The notes beneath the pieces are model-generated. The model had not been told where the DNA came from and did not search any database. It saw only the letters and a program-made list of their open reading frames with translations. A program made the translations under genes and the position numbers. From an uncultured Oscillibacter sp. (GTDB lineage Bacteria > Bacillota > Clostridia > Oscillospirales > Oscillospiraceae), in contig CAJUQM010000016.1 in NCBI GenBank assembly GCA_910588005.1, positions 1 through 52,527 of the forward strand: 52,527 nt of DNA, given 5' to 3'. This document shows positions 1 to 8,130 of this stretch, one piece after another (the first letter of the stretch is position 1; each line of letters begins with the position of its first letter).

Positions 1-440
1 GGGAACAGGCCACCATCTTCCGCCGCAAGCAGATCGGCTTTGTCTTTCAAAACTACAATTTAATCCCGGTGCTGACGGTGTGGGAGAACATCGTATTTCC
101 CCTCTCCCTAGACAGGCAGAAGCCGGACCGGACGTTTATCATGGAGGTGGCAAAACTCCTGGGGCTGGAGGAAAAGCTGGACAGCCTTCCGGGCTGCCTC
201 TCCGGCGGACAGCAGCAGCGGGCGGCGATCGCCCGGGCGCTGGCATCCAAGCCCGCCATCATTCTGGCAGACGAGCCAACGGGGAATCTGGATTCCAGGA
301 CCAGCGACGATGTGATGGGACTGCTGCAGATGAGCAGCCGGAAGTTTCACCAGACCATCGTGATGATCACTCACAATCCGGAAATTGCGCAGACGGCAGA
401 CCGTATTGTGCGGATTGAGGACGGGCGGATTGTGGCATAG
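1..440 (+). CDS. ABC transporter ATP-binding protein, LolD/MacB type (5' truncated)
   Basis: The reading frame is open from base 3, so the gene begins before the window and lacks its Walker A region here. What remains shows a Q-loop (FVFQNYNLIP), the ABC signature LSGGQQQRAAIARAL, Walker B with the LADEPTGNLD tail and the H-loop histidine in MITHNPEIA. The D-loop phrase DEPTGNLDSRTSDDVM is typical of the MacB/LolD/FtsE group, which powers export of lipoproteins, peptides or antibiotics together with an FtsX-like permease. The permease is not in view; it would be expected upstream. The gene ends with TAG and is followed by a strong hairpin terminator at 540-588, so it closes its operon. The family is certain; the substrate is unknown. 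Confidence 0.93.
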   Translation, partial: EQATIFRRKQIGFVFQNYNLIPVLTVWENIVFPLSLDRQKPDRTFIMEVAKLLGLEEKLDSLPGCLSGGQQQRAAIARALASKPAIILADEPTGNLDSRTSDDVMGLLQMSSRKFHQTIVMITHNPEIAQTADRIVRIEDGRIVA

Positions 441-539
441 GGCGGCGCTGACTTACCGTGGACTAAGCTGATAACACCTGTTGTGAACGTTCCGGCAAGC
501 TGCAGATTCAAAGGCCGAAACTCAAATCCATCTTGGCGT

Positions 540-588
540 ACCAAATCCACGGAAATTCAATGAATTCCCGTGGATTTGGTGTTTTTTT
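540..588 (+). terminator. Rho-independent terminator after the ABC transporter gene
   Basis: Two 20-base arms (540-559 and 561-580) pair with one mismatch and are followed by a run of eight T. The core CGGAAATTC...GAATTCCCG belongs to a hairpin family seen again at 12976, 46107 and 52362. Confidence 0.85.
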
Positions 589-973
589 TGCAGTTTTTAT
601 GGCAGTTCCACTTTCGGTGGACGATTCACCCAATCCGTGACCCACCCAGGTGCCGGGAGCGGACCTTGTCAGAGCGCGTTGGAGAGGAACTTTCCCGCCA
701 CATTTACCCCCGGCTTCCGGATGGAGGGCAGCCCCGTAGGTACAGGGTTTCCATGGTAGACCCGGCCCCCAGCGGCCCGGCATGGCGGAGAGGGCTGATG
801 TCCACTCCATTGAATGCGCCATACTGCCCTACACGCCACTCCATAGTACTGGAAGCAAAAAGATATCTTACCGCCGGCAGGGTCTCAGATCGCGTGTATC
901 AATGCAGTACTCTCTCCTATTTTCTCTTGGGTTTACACTTGCCGTCGGCCAATACCGCTGCTGCTTGCGGCAG
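589..973. other. Intergenic stretch without a recognisable gene
   Basis: Open frames on both strands are short, start without ribosome binding sites and resemble no family known to me. This segment separates the plus-strand ABC gene from the convergent end of the Enzyme I operon. It may hold decayed sequence, but no clear inverted repeats or promoter were found. Confidence 0.5.
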
Positions 974-2599
974 CTAATCCTTTTTCAGGTCCAGGCCGCG
1001 GATGGTCTTGCGCAGGGGCAGTACAGCAGCCGGAGAGACCGACAGTTCGTCCACACCCATGCGGAGAAATGTCTCCGTCAATGTCAGATCAGCGCCCAAT
1101 TCTCCGCAAATCCCAACCCAGCAGCCATGGCGGTGCCCCGCCTCAATGGTATGACGGATCATGCGCAGGACCGCCGGATGATGCGGATCATAAAAGGCAT
1201 CCAGTTTTGCATTCTGGCGGTCGATCGCCAAGGTGTACTGGGTCAGGTCGTTGGTACCCAGAGAGAAAAAATCCACCTCCCCGGCAAGCTCGTCGGCAAT
1301 CGCCACGGCGGCCGGAGTCTCTATCATAATGCCAACCTCCGGTACCCCTGTGGCCTTCCCCTGTTCCCGCAGTTCGGTCCTGCACTCCTCCAAAATTTCT
1401 CTGGCATCCCGCACCTCCTGGAGCGAGATAATCATGGGAAACATAATAGACACCGTGCCAAAAGCGCCGGCCCGCAGAATTGCCCGCAGCTGGGTCTTGA
1501 ATACTTCACGCCTAGTCAGGCAAATGCGGATGGCCCGATAGCCCAAAGCGGGATTCTCCTCCTCATCAAGCCCAAAGTAATCCGCCTGTTTATCCGCACC
1601 AATATCTAAGGTACGGATAATCACCTTTTTCCCCGCCATGGCCTCCGCCACGTGCTTGTAAACGGCAAACTGCCGGTCCTCCGAGGGGTAGTCCTGGGCG
1701 TCCAGGTAAAGAAATTCACTTCGGAAAAGGCCGATCCCCTGGGCGTCGTTCCGGAGGACCGATTCCACATCCGCCGCGCTGCCGATATTGGCATATACCT
1801 GAACCTCCCTGCCGTCCAGGGTTACATCCGGCTTTCCTTTCAGCGTTTGCAGCAGGGCGTCCCGCCTGCACTCATCGTCCCGCCTCTCTTCCATGGCGGA
1901 TAGAAACTCGGGGCCGGGGTTCACATAGACGCAGCCGCTGCAGCCGTCCAAAACAGCGGTCCGGCCGTTCCAACTGTCGTCAAAGTCCACTCCGACCAGG
2001 GCTGGAATATTCATGGTCCTGGCCAGAATGGCGGTATGGCTGTTGAAAGACCCCCGGCGGGTGATAAAGCCCAACAGTTTGCTCTTGTCCATCCGCACGG
2101 TCTCGCTGGGAGTCAGATCATCTGCAACCAAAATGACAGGCTGCTCCTCCGGCAGGCCGCTGTCCCTCCGTCCACAGAGGGCATCTGCCACCTGGCCGGA
2201 TATATCCTTCACATCCACGGCCCGCGCCTGCATATAGGCATCGTCCATGGCAGCAAATGCCGCCGCGAAATTTTCTCCAGCTTCCATAACAGCGTATTCT
2301 GCGGTAGTCCCCCCGGTTTTGACAATATCTCTGACCGCCTCCAGATAGTCCTCATCGTCCAACATCATTTGGTGGATCTCAAAGATGGCCGCAGTCTCCC
2401 CGCCCGCCTCGTCCAGCGCTTTTTCATAGAGCCGCTCCAGCTGGCCGCGGACTGTCTGCCGGGCGGCCTCAAAGCGGTCCCACTCCTGCGCGGAAGTAAG
2501 AGCGGAAGTCCGGCTGATGTGAACCTCTGCTTTTTTGTAGACACACAGAGGACCTATGGCAATACGCTCTAAAATTGATTTTCCACTTGCTGTCTGCAT
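974..2599 (-). CDS. ptsI: PTS Enzyme I (phosphoenolpyruvate-protein phosphotransferase)
   Basis: Transfers phosphate from PEP to HPr in the cytoplasm, the first step of the PTS. The 541-residue product has the swivelling phospho-histidine site in GSFNSHTAILAR (family norm GGRTSHTAIMAR), the PEP-binding arginine in GIGLFRSEF, the TIM-barrel signature FFSLGTNDLTQYTLA and the active-site cysteine in GICGELGAD. The ATG at 2599 is preferred over a longer frame because AAGGAGG lies eight bases upstream and because Enzyme I proteins begin just before the SGKSILERIAIGPL-like segment. It is slightly shorter than the usual 570 residues. It is last in the PTS cluster, 67 bases after the HAD gene, and with the HPr at 4808 probably makes the island independent of the housekeeping PTS proteins. 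That private role is inference. Confidence 0.93.
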   Translation of the reverse strand: MQTASGKSILERIAIGPLCVYKKAEVHISRTSALTSAQEWDRFEAARQTVRGQLERLYEKALDEAGGETAAIFEIHQMMLDDEDYLEAVRDIVKTGGTTAEYAVMEAGENFAAAFAAMDDAYMQARAVDVKDISGQVADALCGRRDSGLPEEQPVILVADDLTPSETVRMDKSKLLGFITRRGSFNSHTAILARTMNIPALVGVDFDDSWNGRTAVLDGCSGCVYVNPGPEFLSAMEERRDDECRRDALLQTLKGKPDVTLDGREVQVYANIGSAADVESVLRNDAQGIGLFRSEFLYLDAQDYPSEDRQFAVYKHVAEAMAGKKVIIRTLDIGADKQADYFGLDEEENPALGYRAIRICLTRREVFKTQLRAILRAGAFGTVSIMFPMIISLQEVRDAREILEECRTELREQGKATGVPEVGIMIETPAAVAIADELAGEVDFFSLGTNDLTQYTLAIDRQNAKLDAFYDPHHPAVLRMIRHTIEAGHRHGCWVGICGELGADLTLTETFLRMGVDELSVSPAAVLPLRKTIRGLDLKKD

Positions 2600-2666
2600 G
2601 AGCGGTTCCTCCTTATAAAACTGACGGACGGTTTTGCGCCGGCAAATTGACCGCACAAAGCCGTCA

Positions 2667-3428
2667 TCACAAAAATACCCTGGTCAAATACTCTGCGATC
2701 CCATCCTCATCGTGGCTGCCGATGACCAAATCCGCCGCGCGTTTCACCTCATCGACGGCATTTCCCATAGCAATGCCCTTGCCGCAGCGTTTCAGCATCC
2801 CGATATCGGAAAAATCGTCTCCAAAGGCGATCACATCACCGGCGGACAGCCCCTTCTCCCTGCACAAGCATGAGACAGCGTATTCTTTGGTCGCATCTTT
2901 TTTAGCAAATTGGTACCAGTCGGTGTGGGAAAACCGGATCCAGCCGCAGTCCGCCAGCCCCCCGGCCAGCAGCGGCGCCGCGGCCGGATCGGACAGCCGG
3001 GCGCACATGCGCAGGGCGCAGCCGGAAAAGTCCCTGAAATCTGTATAGCGGTCCGTGGCGCGGCTGGCGTCCCGGTGCCGGAAATTACAATAATCCCCAT
3101 CGGCCGTATCAATGGAGAGGCTGCAGTCCTGCCCGCACAGCGCCTGTACCTGGCTGATCATGGCGGCTGTCTCCCCCTCGGTGAATTCGCTGCGGCAGAC
3201 ACACTGTCCCTTGTATTTGGCAAGCGCGCCGCCGCTGGAGATTACAATATCCGGACAGAGATCGGAAAGCAGGTTCAGCGCGTTAATTTCGCTTCTCGCC
3301 GTGGCCACGCCGAATAAAAGCCCCTTTTTGCGGCACTGCCACAGCGCCTCCCGCGTCCGCCGGGAGACGCTGCAATCACTTTGCAGCAAAGTGCCATCCA
3401 AATCAAACAGCAGTGCCCGATAACCCAT
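2667..3428 (-). CDS. HAD-superfamily (Cof-type) phosphatase
   Basis: A 253-residue haloacid-dehalogenase hydrolase of the Cof/YidA class, which removes phosphate from small phosphorylated metabolites such as sugar phosphates using Mg2+. Motif I is DLDGT (nucleophile Asp9, acid/base Asp11), motif II is ISSGGA, and the C-terminal motif III/IV is GDDFSDIGML followed by AMGNAVDEVKRAAD, as in the family. The cap lies between. ATG at 3428 follows TAAGGAG; a GTG further upstream at 3464 has no better site. It lies between the SorC-type regulator and Enzyme I on the minus strand, so it may relieve sugar-phosphate stress caused by the neighbouring PTS. The exact substrate cannot be read from the sequence. 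Confidence 0.88.
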   Translation of the reverse strand: MGYRALLFDLDGTLLQSDCSVSRRTREALWQCRKKGLLFGVATARSEINALNLLSDLCPDIVISSGGALAKYKGQCVCRSEFTEGETAAMISQVQALCGQDCSLSIDTADGDYCNFRHRDASRATDRYTDFRDFSGCALRMCARLSDPAAAPLLAGGLADCGWIRFSHTDWYQFAKKDATKEYAVSCLCREKGLSAGDVIAFGDDFSDIGMLKRCGKGIAMGNAVDEVKRAADLVIGSHDEDGIAEYLTRVFL

Positions 3429-3560
3429 ACCCCGCACGCTCCTTACGTTGTTTTCCGGCTCCACACGTCAAAGCCGCGCCGTTTCGCAGAATAAAAACGC
3501 GACACCCATCCCGCCAGAGGATAAATGCCGCGTGAGTCCCCGCTCTCCGGCGGGGCGTCT

Positions 3561-4505
3561 CTATCGCTCGTCATTGTCGTCCAGCGCCAGCAGCTGACTG
3601 GCAATTTTGGAACTTGTAATCAAAACATTGCACATCCCGCCACGCAGCGCCCCCAACAGGGCGCGGGCCTTGAAACGGTCACAGGCGATGCAAATTCGCG
3701 TTTCAGCCGTTGTAAACAGGCTGCGCTCCGGAATAATCATCCGGTCATACAGGGGGGAATCAATGATTCGTCCGTTCTGATCGAAGAAATACCCCCATAT
3801 GCACCCCACAGCCCCCTGCTGCATCAAGGCGTTGACGTCCTTTTCATCCAGGTGGTCCACCCAGTAGAGCAACGTGTCCACACCGCTGATATAAGTGGTC
3901 ACTTCCCTCCCCTGCCGAATCACGTCCATTGTGGCCCCGTGTTTGCAGATGACGCGCTTGCTCTCCTCATCATCCATCAAATACGGAACCAGCAGCCTCT
4001 TGAGTTTGCAGCCCAGCAGCGTGGCGACCCGCTGGGCGATATACATCTCGTCGATATTGGGATTGCTGGCCGTCTCCAGCGTACCGGTCAATTGCACAAC
4101 CTTCATATCGGGACAGGTACGCAGGGGTTTGAGGCTCTCCACAGAGGTGGCCACCGTCTTACCTTTTGATACGGCCAATACGCTGTGGTTGTCCAGAATC
4201 TCCGCCAGATAAGAGGCCCCCATATTGCAAACGCCTTGAAATTCCTCCTGGATGCCGGAGTTTTCCGAGTAAGCTACCAGAATTTTTTTCAGTCCAAAGC
4301 GGTCCATCAGCATCTTTTCCAGAGAAACATGGTTCTCAAACGAGGGCTTAATGATAATTTCCACCAAACCCAGCGCACGAGCTTTTTTTATCATACGGGA
4401 TACGCGGGAACGGGAGACATAAATTTTATCAGCAATTTCCTGCTGCGTCATATCCCGCTCATAGTACATTCTGGCTACTTCCAGCATCAGATCCAGATCC
4501 TGCAT
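3561..4505 (-). CDS. SorC/DeoR-type sugar-binding transcriptional regulator
   Basis: A 314-residue regulator with an N-terminal helix-turn-helix (about residues 20-45, MTQQEIADKIYVSRSRVSRM) followed by a sugar-binding domain of the SorC/CggR family, which resembles sugar-phosphate isomerases (GLKKILVAYSEN, LAVSKGKT, VVQLTGTL). Members bind phosphorylated sugars and control nearby sugar operons. The ATG follows AAGGAGGAGAGG. It is embedded in the PTS cluster downstream of the HPr gene, with a 302-base gap that carries its own likely promoter (4727-4755), so it may be made both separately and by read-through. Probable targets are the divergent promoters at 7748-8036; this is inference from position. 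Confidence 0.9.
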   Translation of the reverse strand: MQDLDLMLEVARMYYERDMTQQEIADKIYVSRSRVSRMIKKARALGLVEIIIKPSFENHVSLEKMLMDRFGLKKILVAYSENSGIQEEFQGVCNMGASYLAEILDNHSVLAVSKGKTVATSVESLKPLRTCPDMKVVQLTGTLETASNPNIDEMYIAQRVATLLGCKLKRLLVPYLMDDEESKRVICKHGATMDVIRQGREVTTYISGVDTLLYWVDHLDEKDVNALMQQGAVGCIWGYFFDQNGRIIDSPLYDRMIIPERSLFTTAETRICIACDRFKARALLGALRGGMCNVLITSSKIASQLLALDDNDER

Positions 4506-4807
4506 CGGCCCCTCTCCTCCTTTGTGGTGGTAATGGTTCTGCCGTCAAAGGCATCCAAAGGAACCAGCGCCGTCCATTGGAATGCTGCGGCGGTTCACCG
4601 CAGGGAGCCGCGCACGCGGCCCCGCTTTGTACTTCACAGAAAACGAAAGCGCACACTGTATGCCGGCAGGCCAGTTGCCCATAGCCGAAATAACGCACAC
4701 CGCTCTTTTGCAGTTTCGTCTCCTATATCATACCAAACCACAGGCTGAGGTGCAATGGGAAAGAGAGCGCCGCGGAGGGGACGCGGCGTACCGTCAGGTG
4801 ATTTTGC
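4506..4807. other. Gap between HPr and regulator genes with hairpins
   Basis: No gene is visible. A GC-rich dyad with arms CGCCGCG and CGCGGCG lies just after the HPr stop on the minus strand (about 4769-4791) and could weaken read-through. A smaller dyad (CTGCGG...CCGCAG) lies near 4589. The regulator promoter is annotated separately. Confidence 0.4.
4727..4755 (-). promoter_or_regulatory. Putative promoter of the SorC-type regulator
   Basis: On the minus strand TTGCAC (4750-4755) and TATGAT (4727-4732) are separated by exactly 17 bases. The -10 box matches five of six consensus bases, the -35 box only three. Confidence 0.4.
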
Positions 4808-5065
4808 TCACAGCTCTGCCATGCAGAGTTCCCGCAGAGCCAGGACAGCCTCCTTCTCGTCCTCTCCCTCTGCTTGAACGCAGAGTTCCTGGCCGCATTT
4901 TGCGCCCAGTTTCATGACCGCGAACAGGCGCTTTGCATCCGCCTCTTTATCGTTGGCAAAAAGGCGGATCGCGCAGGAAAAGGCCTGCGCCCTCTTTACA
5001 AGCAGGCCGGCGGGACGGGCATGCAGCCCCTCGGCCTCGGTAATCACATATTTGAATTCTTCCAT
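4808..5065 (-). CDS. ptsH: HPr-family phosphocarrier protein lacking the regulatory serine
   Basis: An 85-residue HPr that carries phosphate from Enzyme I to EIIA. The active-site motif is GLHARPAG with His15. In ordinary Firmicute HPr, Ser46 sits in a motif like NAKSIMGIMSLG and is phosphorylated by HPr kinase to drive CcpA repression. Here the same segment reads DAKRLFAVMKLG, so Arg occupies position 46 and this route should be closed. The ATG at 5065 is chosen because the HPr fold begins here; a longer in-frame extension upstream overlaps the EIIB gene and is not HPr. It follows the EIIB stop by 26 bases, in one operon with EIIA, EIIC and EIIB. It looks like a dedicated HPr for this island. 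Confidence 0.9.
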   Translation of the reverse strand: MEEFKYVITEAEGLHARPAGLLVKRAQAFSCAIRLFANDKEADAKRLFAVMKLGAKCGQELCVQAEGEDEKEAVLALRELCMAEL

Positions 5066-5091
5066 AGCCGTATATCTTTCTCTATGCCGGT

Positions 5092-5409
5092 TCAAGCGTC
5101 CTGCATGCTGTCCAGATAGGCCCGGGTCTTCTCCTCGATCTCCGCCTCGGACATAATGTTTTTCAAGGCGATGATATAGGCCCCCTTTTTCTTGGCCTCC
5201 GCAAACTGGGGTTCCAGTGACTGGCTGCAATACACCACATCGTATTTTGTGGCCAACGCCTTGCCCACAGAAGCGGTGTTGGCCTCCACATTGCATTTCA
5301 ATCCCAGCTTGGCAAACACGCGCTTGACCTTCATCATCACCAGCTGGCAGCAGCCGTTTCCGGCGGCGCAGCAAGTCAGAATATTAAACCGTTTCGCCTT
5401 AATATCCAT
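5092..5409 (-). CDS. PTS EIIB component, ascorbate/galactitol type
   Basis: A 105-residue cytoplasmic EIIB that passes phosphate from EIIA to the incoming sugar. It begins with the beta-strand and P-loop of the family (ILTCCAAGNGCCQLVMMKVK); the phospho-cysteine is one of the pair at the end of the first strand. The family version is CGxGLGSS, so the extra cysteines here are unusual. The remainder matches the SgaB/UlaB fold (YDVVYCSQSLEPQF). AGGAG stands seven bases before the ATG. It lies downstream of EIIC after a 194-base gap containing a long hairpin (5513-5556). The transported sugar is not determined. Confidence 0.88.
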   Translation of the reverse strand: MDIKAKRFNILTCCAAGNGCCQLVMMKVKRVFAKLGLKCNVEANTASVGKALATKYDVVYCSQSLEPQFAEAKKKGAYIIALKNIMSEAEIEEKTRAYLDSMQDA

Positions 5410-5512
5410 TTTTATTCTCCTATCATCTGATTTTTTGAAAAGCCGCGGGGCAAAAAGTAAACAAAACGAGAATATCCCGCGGGTTCTCCGTACGCAAACG
5501 GAAAAGGAATGT

Positions 5513-5556
5513 GAATGTGGGACCCATGACCCTGCGGGCCATGGGTTCCCATATTC
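5513..5556. promoter_or_regulatory. Long intercistronic hairpin between EIIC and EIIB genes
   Basis: Arms at 5513-5528 and 5540-5556 pair over about 16 positions with one bulge, and the loop contains a further short stem. There is no T-run on the minus strand, so it is more likely an mRNA stability or processing element than a terminator. Confidence 0.5.
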
Positions 5557-5603
5557 AGAAGAGAGAGAAGGGGAATCAACTTAAAGTTTAGGGCCAGCCG
5601 GGC

Positions 5604-7085
5604 TTACAGGTCCTCGCCCATAACCTCCTTGTACTGCTCCCAATCCTCAGCGGCCAGGAAGTAGCCCTTTTTGTTTTTGAGATACTGGATCTGCGGAACA
5701 GCCAGCATAATCGCCAGCACCAGAGCATAGCCAGCCCAGCCCAGATACTTCCAGATGGGACTAAAGACGGCCAGGGTAACCGCATTGTCATACTGGAATC
5801 CCACACCGCCGTACTGCGCAAAGCCAATGATATGGGCAGCTACAGCGGCCAGGAACACATCGGCCACGGCGACGGTCAGCACGGAGGCCACCAAGGCCTT
5901 GATACCGCCCCGGTGGTGGGCGAAGATCCCCACGGTGGCGGAGTCGAACATCATCGGAACAAAGCCTACCAGGCACACGAAGGGGAACCCGGTCAGCATA
6001 CCAACCGTTGTAAGCAGGGTCATAGCGGCGGAACCGATGAGGAAGCTCAGGGTAATCACAGAACCGTTGGTGACAAAGCCATAGAAGGCGGCGCAGTCGA
6101 TGCCGGGCAGCGTATTGGGCAGGATGCGCTCAGAGATTCCGCTGAAGGCCACCGTCAGCTCAGCCACGAACATCCGCATACCGGTCAGAAGGATCACCAG
6201 ATACACGGGGAATTTTCCGGCGGTATGGAAGATATACAGGGGGAAGGAGGTACCCGCGCCCAAGCTGGGATCCACGGTCATCATTCCCTCCTTGCCGATC
6301 AGGCTGATCAGCACGCCGAAGTAGAGCAGCATTACCAGGAAGGAGGCCACGTACATATCGTTGAAGACAGACAGCCAGCCGGGGAGTTCCATGTTCTCGA
6401 ACTTCTTGACCTCTTTGCCCTGCTTTTTGGCCTTTTTCTCCAGATAGCGGCCATACTCGTAACCAATGCGGTCGCCGATCATCTGGGTGTGGCCCACGCA
6501 CATGTTGGCGCCGTCTGTCAGATCCTGGGCGGGTTCCACAGTCAGGTTGGAAAGCATGCACCACTTGACGGCGAGGAATGCGCCAACTGCCAGAATACAG
6601 GTAAAGTCATTCATCAGCGGATACATGACCAGCAGGATCGGCACCATATCGATGGCCTGTCCGGACAGGATATGCGCCTGGATAATCAGAGAGCGGCACT
6701 TGGTATACCTCTTGGCCCAGACCAGCAGGCAGGCGATGATAAAGCCGGCGGCCATAGCGGCCATCTGCAAACTGGTGGTACGGCCAAAGCCCTCCAGGAT
6801 CGAGGTCAGCGTGGCAGCGCCCAGGGAGTCGTCGTTCACCAGGATGTCCATACCCAGAACCTGCCGCATACCCATCATAATAGGCTGGAAGGTGCTGAAC
6901 AGTCCGCCGGTACCGGTCTGATATACGATATAACCGATGTAGCCCTTCAGTGCGCCCATAACGGAGTCCAAAAGGGTCCGCCGGCTAAGCATCTGCCCAA
7001 CGAAAACCAGGACCATCATCATCATGGCGGCCCGGTCAAAGAAATTGTACCAGATCCAACTCAGAACTGAAATCACATTTTCCAT
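5604..7085 (-). CDS. PTS EIIC membrane component, SgaT/UlaA ascorbate type
   Basis: A 493-residue, very hydrophobic protein with about ten to eleven membrane segments, starting NFFDRAAMMMMVLVFVG, then GQMLSRRTLLDSVMGALKG and GTGGLFSTFQPIMMGMRQVLG, which follow the UlaA/SgaT layout (a lipid-facing helix, then the repeated VcINDTRAMID core). It is the sugar-translocating channel of the PTS. AGGAGAAAGAT precedes the ATG. It lies between EIIA and EIIB, so the whole Enzyme II complex is encoded by three separate genes as in ula. UlaA takes up L-ascorbate, but neighbouring enzymes show that the substrate need not be ascorbate; a related sugar acid, lactone or pentitol is possible. Confidence 0.88.
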   Translation of the reverse strand: MENVISVLSWIWYNFFDRAAMMMMVLVFVGQMLSRRTLLDSVMGALKGYIGYIVYQTGTGGLFSTFQPIMMGMRQVLGMDILVNDDSLGAATLTSILEGFGRTTSLQMAAMAAGFIIACLLVWAKRYTKCRSLIIQAHILSGQAIDMVPILLVMYPLMNDFTCILAVGAFLAVKWCMLSNLTVEPAQDLTDGANMCVGHTQMIGDRIGYEYGRYLEKKAKKQGKEVKKFENMELPGWLSVFNDMYVASFLVMLLYFGVLISLIGKEGMMTVDPSLGAGTSFPLYIFHTAGKFPVYLVILLTGMRMFVAELTVAFSGISERILPNTLPGIDCAAFYGFVTNGSVITLSFLIGSAAMTLLTTVGMLTGFPFVCLVGFVPMMFDSATVGIFAHHRGGIKALVASVLTVAVADVFLAAVAAHIIGFAQYGGVGFQYDNAVTLAVFSPIWKYLGWAGYALVLAIMLAVPQIQYLKNKKGYFLAAEDWEQYKEVMGEDL

Positions 7086-7215
7086 ATCTTTCTCCTATAC
7101 ACGATTCACAATTCAAATCTTTATGGGCGGTATGTCCACGAGGCGGATCACTCAGATTGTCTCACTCCTCTCTCCGGCTTAAAATCTATCGAAAATTGAA
7201 CAAACTGGGTGTGGC

Positions 7216-7668
7216 TCAACCCAACAGTTTTTCAAAATCCGCCATGGTCTTTGCCGCCAGCAGTGCATCAATGGTCTCTGAGTCATCAAAAATCTCCGCA
7301 AGATCCATGACCGCATCCAGATGTCCATTGAGTTCCTTGGGCGCAATGGCGAAAAACAGCTCCGCGCCCATCTCCGGGTCCTCCTTGTCATAACAAACGG
7401 GTTCATTCACCTTGACAAAACATACGCCGGCCTCCCGCACAAGCTCCACATTTTTGGAATGCGGCATACAGATATGGGGCGCCAGAAAAATATACGGTCC
7501 ATTTTCTGCCACATTGTCCAGAATGCTCTCCCCATAGTCCGGCTCTACCATGCCGGCCCGGACCATCGGACCCACAGACGCTCTCACGGCGTCCTGCCAA
7601 GTGTCAAAGCGGTCAAATACATCCACCAAGCCCTTGTTATAAAGCGCTTTTAAATAGGAAAGCTCCAT
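7216..7668 (-). CDS. PTS EIIA component (mannitol/fructose/UlaC type)
   Basis: A 150-residue cytoplasmic EIIA of the PtsN/UlaC fold. The phospho-histidine motif is GPYIFLAPHICMPHSK (family GPYIVIAPGIALPHARP); the second histidine, in MPHSK, is the expected phosphorylation site. A GTG 15 codons upstream (7713) lacks a ribosome binding site, whereas the ATG at 7668 follows CAGGAG at a good distance and matches the normal family start. It is the first gene of the minus-strand PTS operon, behind the probable promoter at 7748-7776, and is followed by EIIC after 130 bases. Confidence 0.88.
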   Translation of the reverse strand: MELSYLKALYNKGLVDVFDRFDTWQDAVRASVGPMVRAGMVEPDYGESILDNVAENGPYIFLAPHICMPHSKNVELVREAGVCFVKVNEPVCYDKEDPEMGAELFFAIAPKELNGHLDAVMDLAEIFDDSETIDALLAAKTMADFEKLLG

Positions 7669-7747
7669 ATCCTTCAACTCCTGATCTTTTGTAAAATTGG
7701 GGTGTAAAAGCACGCTGTAACGAAAAAAAGCCGCAAATATAGTTTAT

Positions 7748-7776
7748 ATTTTGATAGTCTTCCTCCCTATTGTCAA
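7748..7776 (-). promoter_or_regulatory. Putative promoter of the PTS operon
   Basis: A perfect TTGACA (minus strand, 7771-7776) is followed 17 bases later by CAAAAT (7748-7753), with A/T-rich sequence downstream. It leads into the EIIA gene. The -10 box is weak, which suits a regulated promoter. Confidence 0.5.
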
Positions 7777-8007
7777 CAGATTGGACCATTTTGGCACGTT
7801 TTTACACAGCGAACAAATGTGCAGAAATTTTCTTTATTTTTCCCCATTTTTACGCCTGGCGCACGCCTTATCTGTTTTTTTAGCATTTTGGCGTTGTTTT
7901 TATCGCTCATATGTGCACTCCGGTGGAGCTGATTTTTTTGATCCCAAATCCCCGCGTCTTCTTTTCCCTCCCCTCTGTGCACGCTTGTGAAATCCGACGA
8001 AACCGCC

Positions 8008-8036
8008 TTGTTATCAGCCGTTGTCTTTTGTATACT
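8008..8036 (+). promoter_or_regulatory. Promoter of the sugar-acid catabolic operon
   Basis: TTGTTA (8008-8013), a 17-base spacer and TATACT (8031-8036) lie about 95 bases before the first gene. The 230 bases between this and the divergent PTS promoter contain three TGTGCA words (near 7816, 7913 and 7976) and several T-runs that could be regulator sites. Confidence 0.6.
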
Positions 8037-8130
8037 GAGCTAGGACGGAGCCAATTGAAGAAACGCCGGCTTGTTTTGAAAAACAGTCTCCGCCTTGTGG
8101 CTGATTACGATATTTTGGGGAGGTTTTTTT

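Noticed and set aside
508..977. Short frames on both strands between the ABC gene and Enzyme I
   Set aside because: They overlap the terminator hairpin and have no ribosome binding site or family resemblance.
3895..4748. Plus-strand frames across the SorC-type regulator
   Set aside because: Antisense to a gene with an HTH and sugar-binding domain; no family match.
5832..7070. Long open frame on the plus strand antisense to EIIC
   Set aside because: Its translation is His/Gly/Gln-rich without a family resemblance; it arises because the opposite strand codes for hydrophobic residues. No ribosome binding site.
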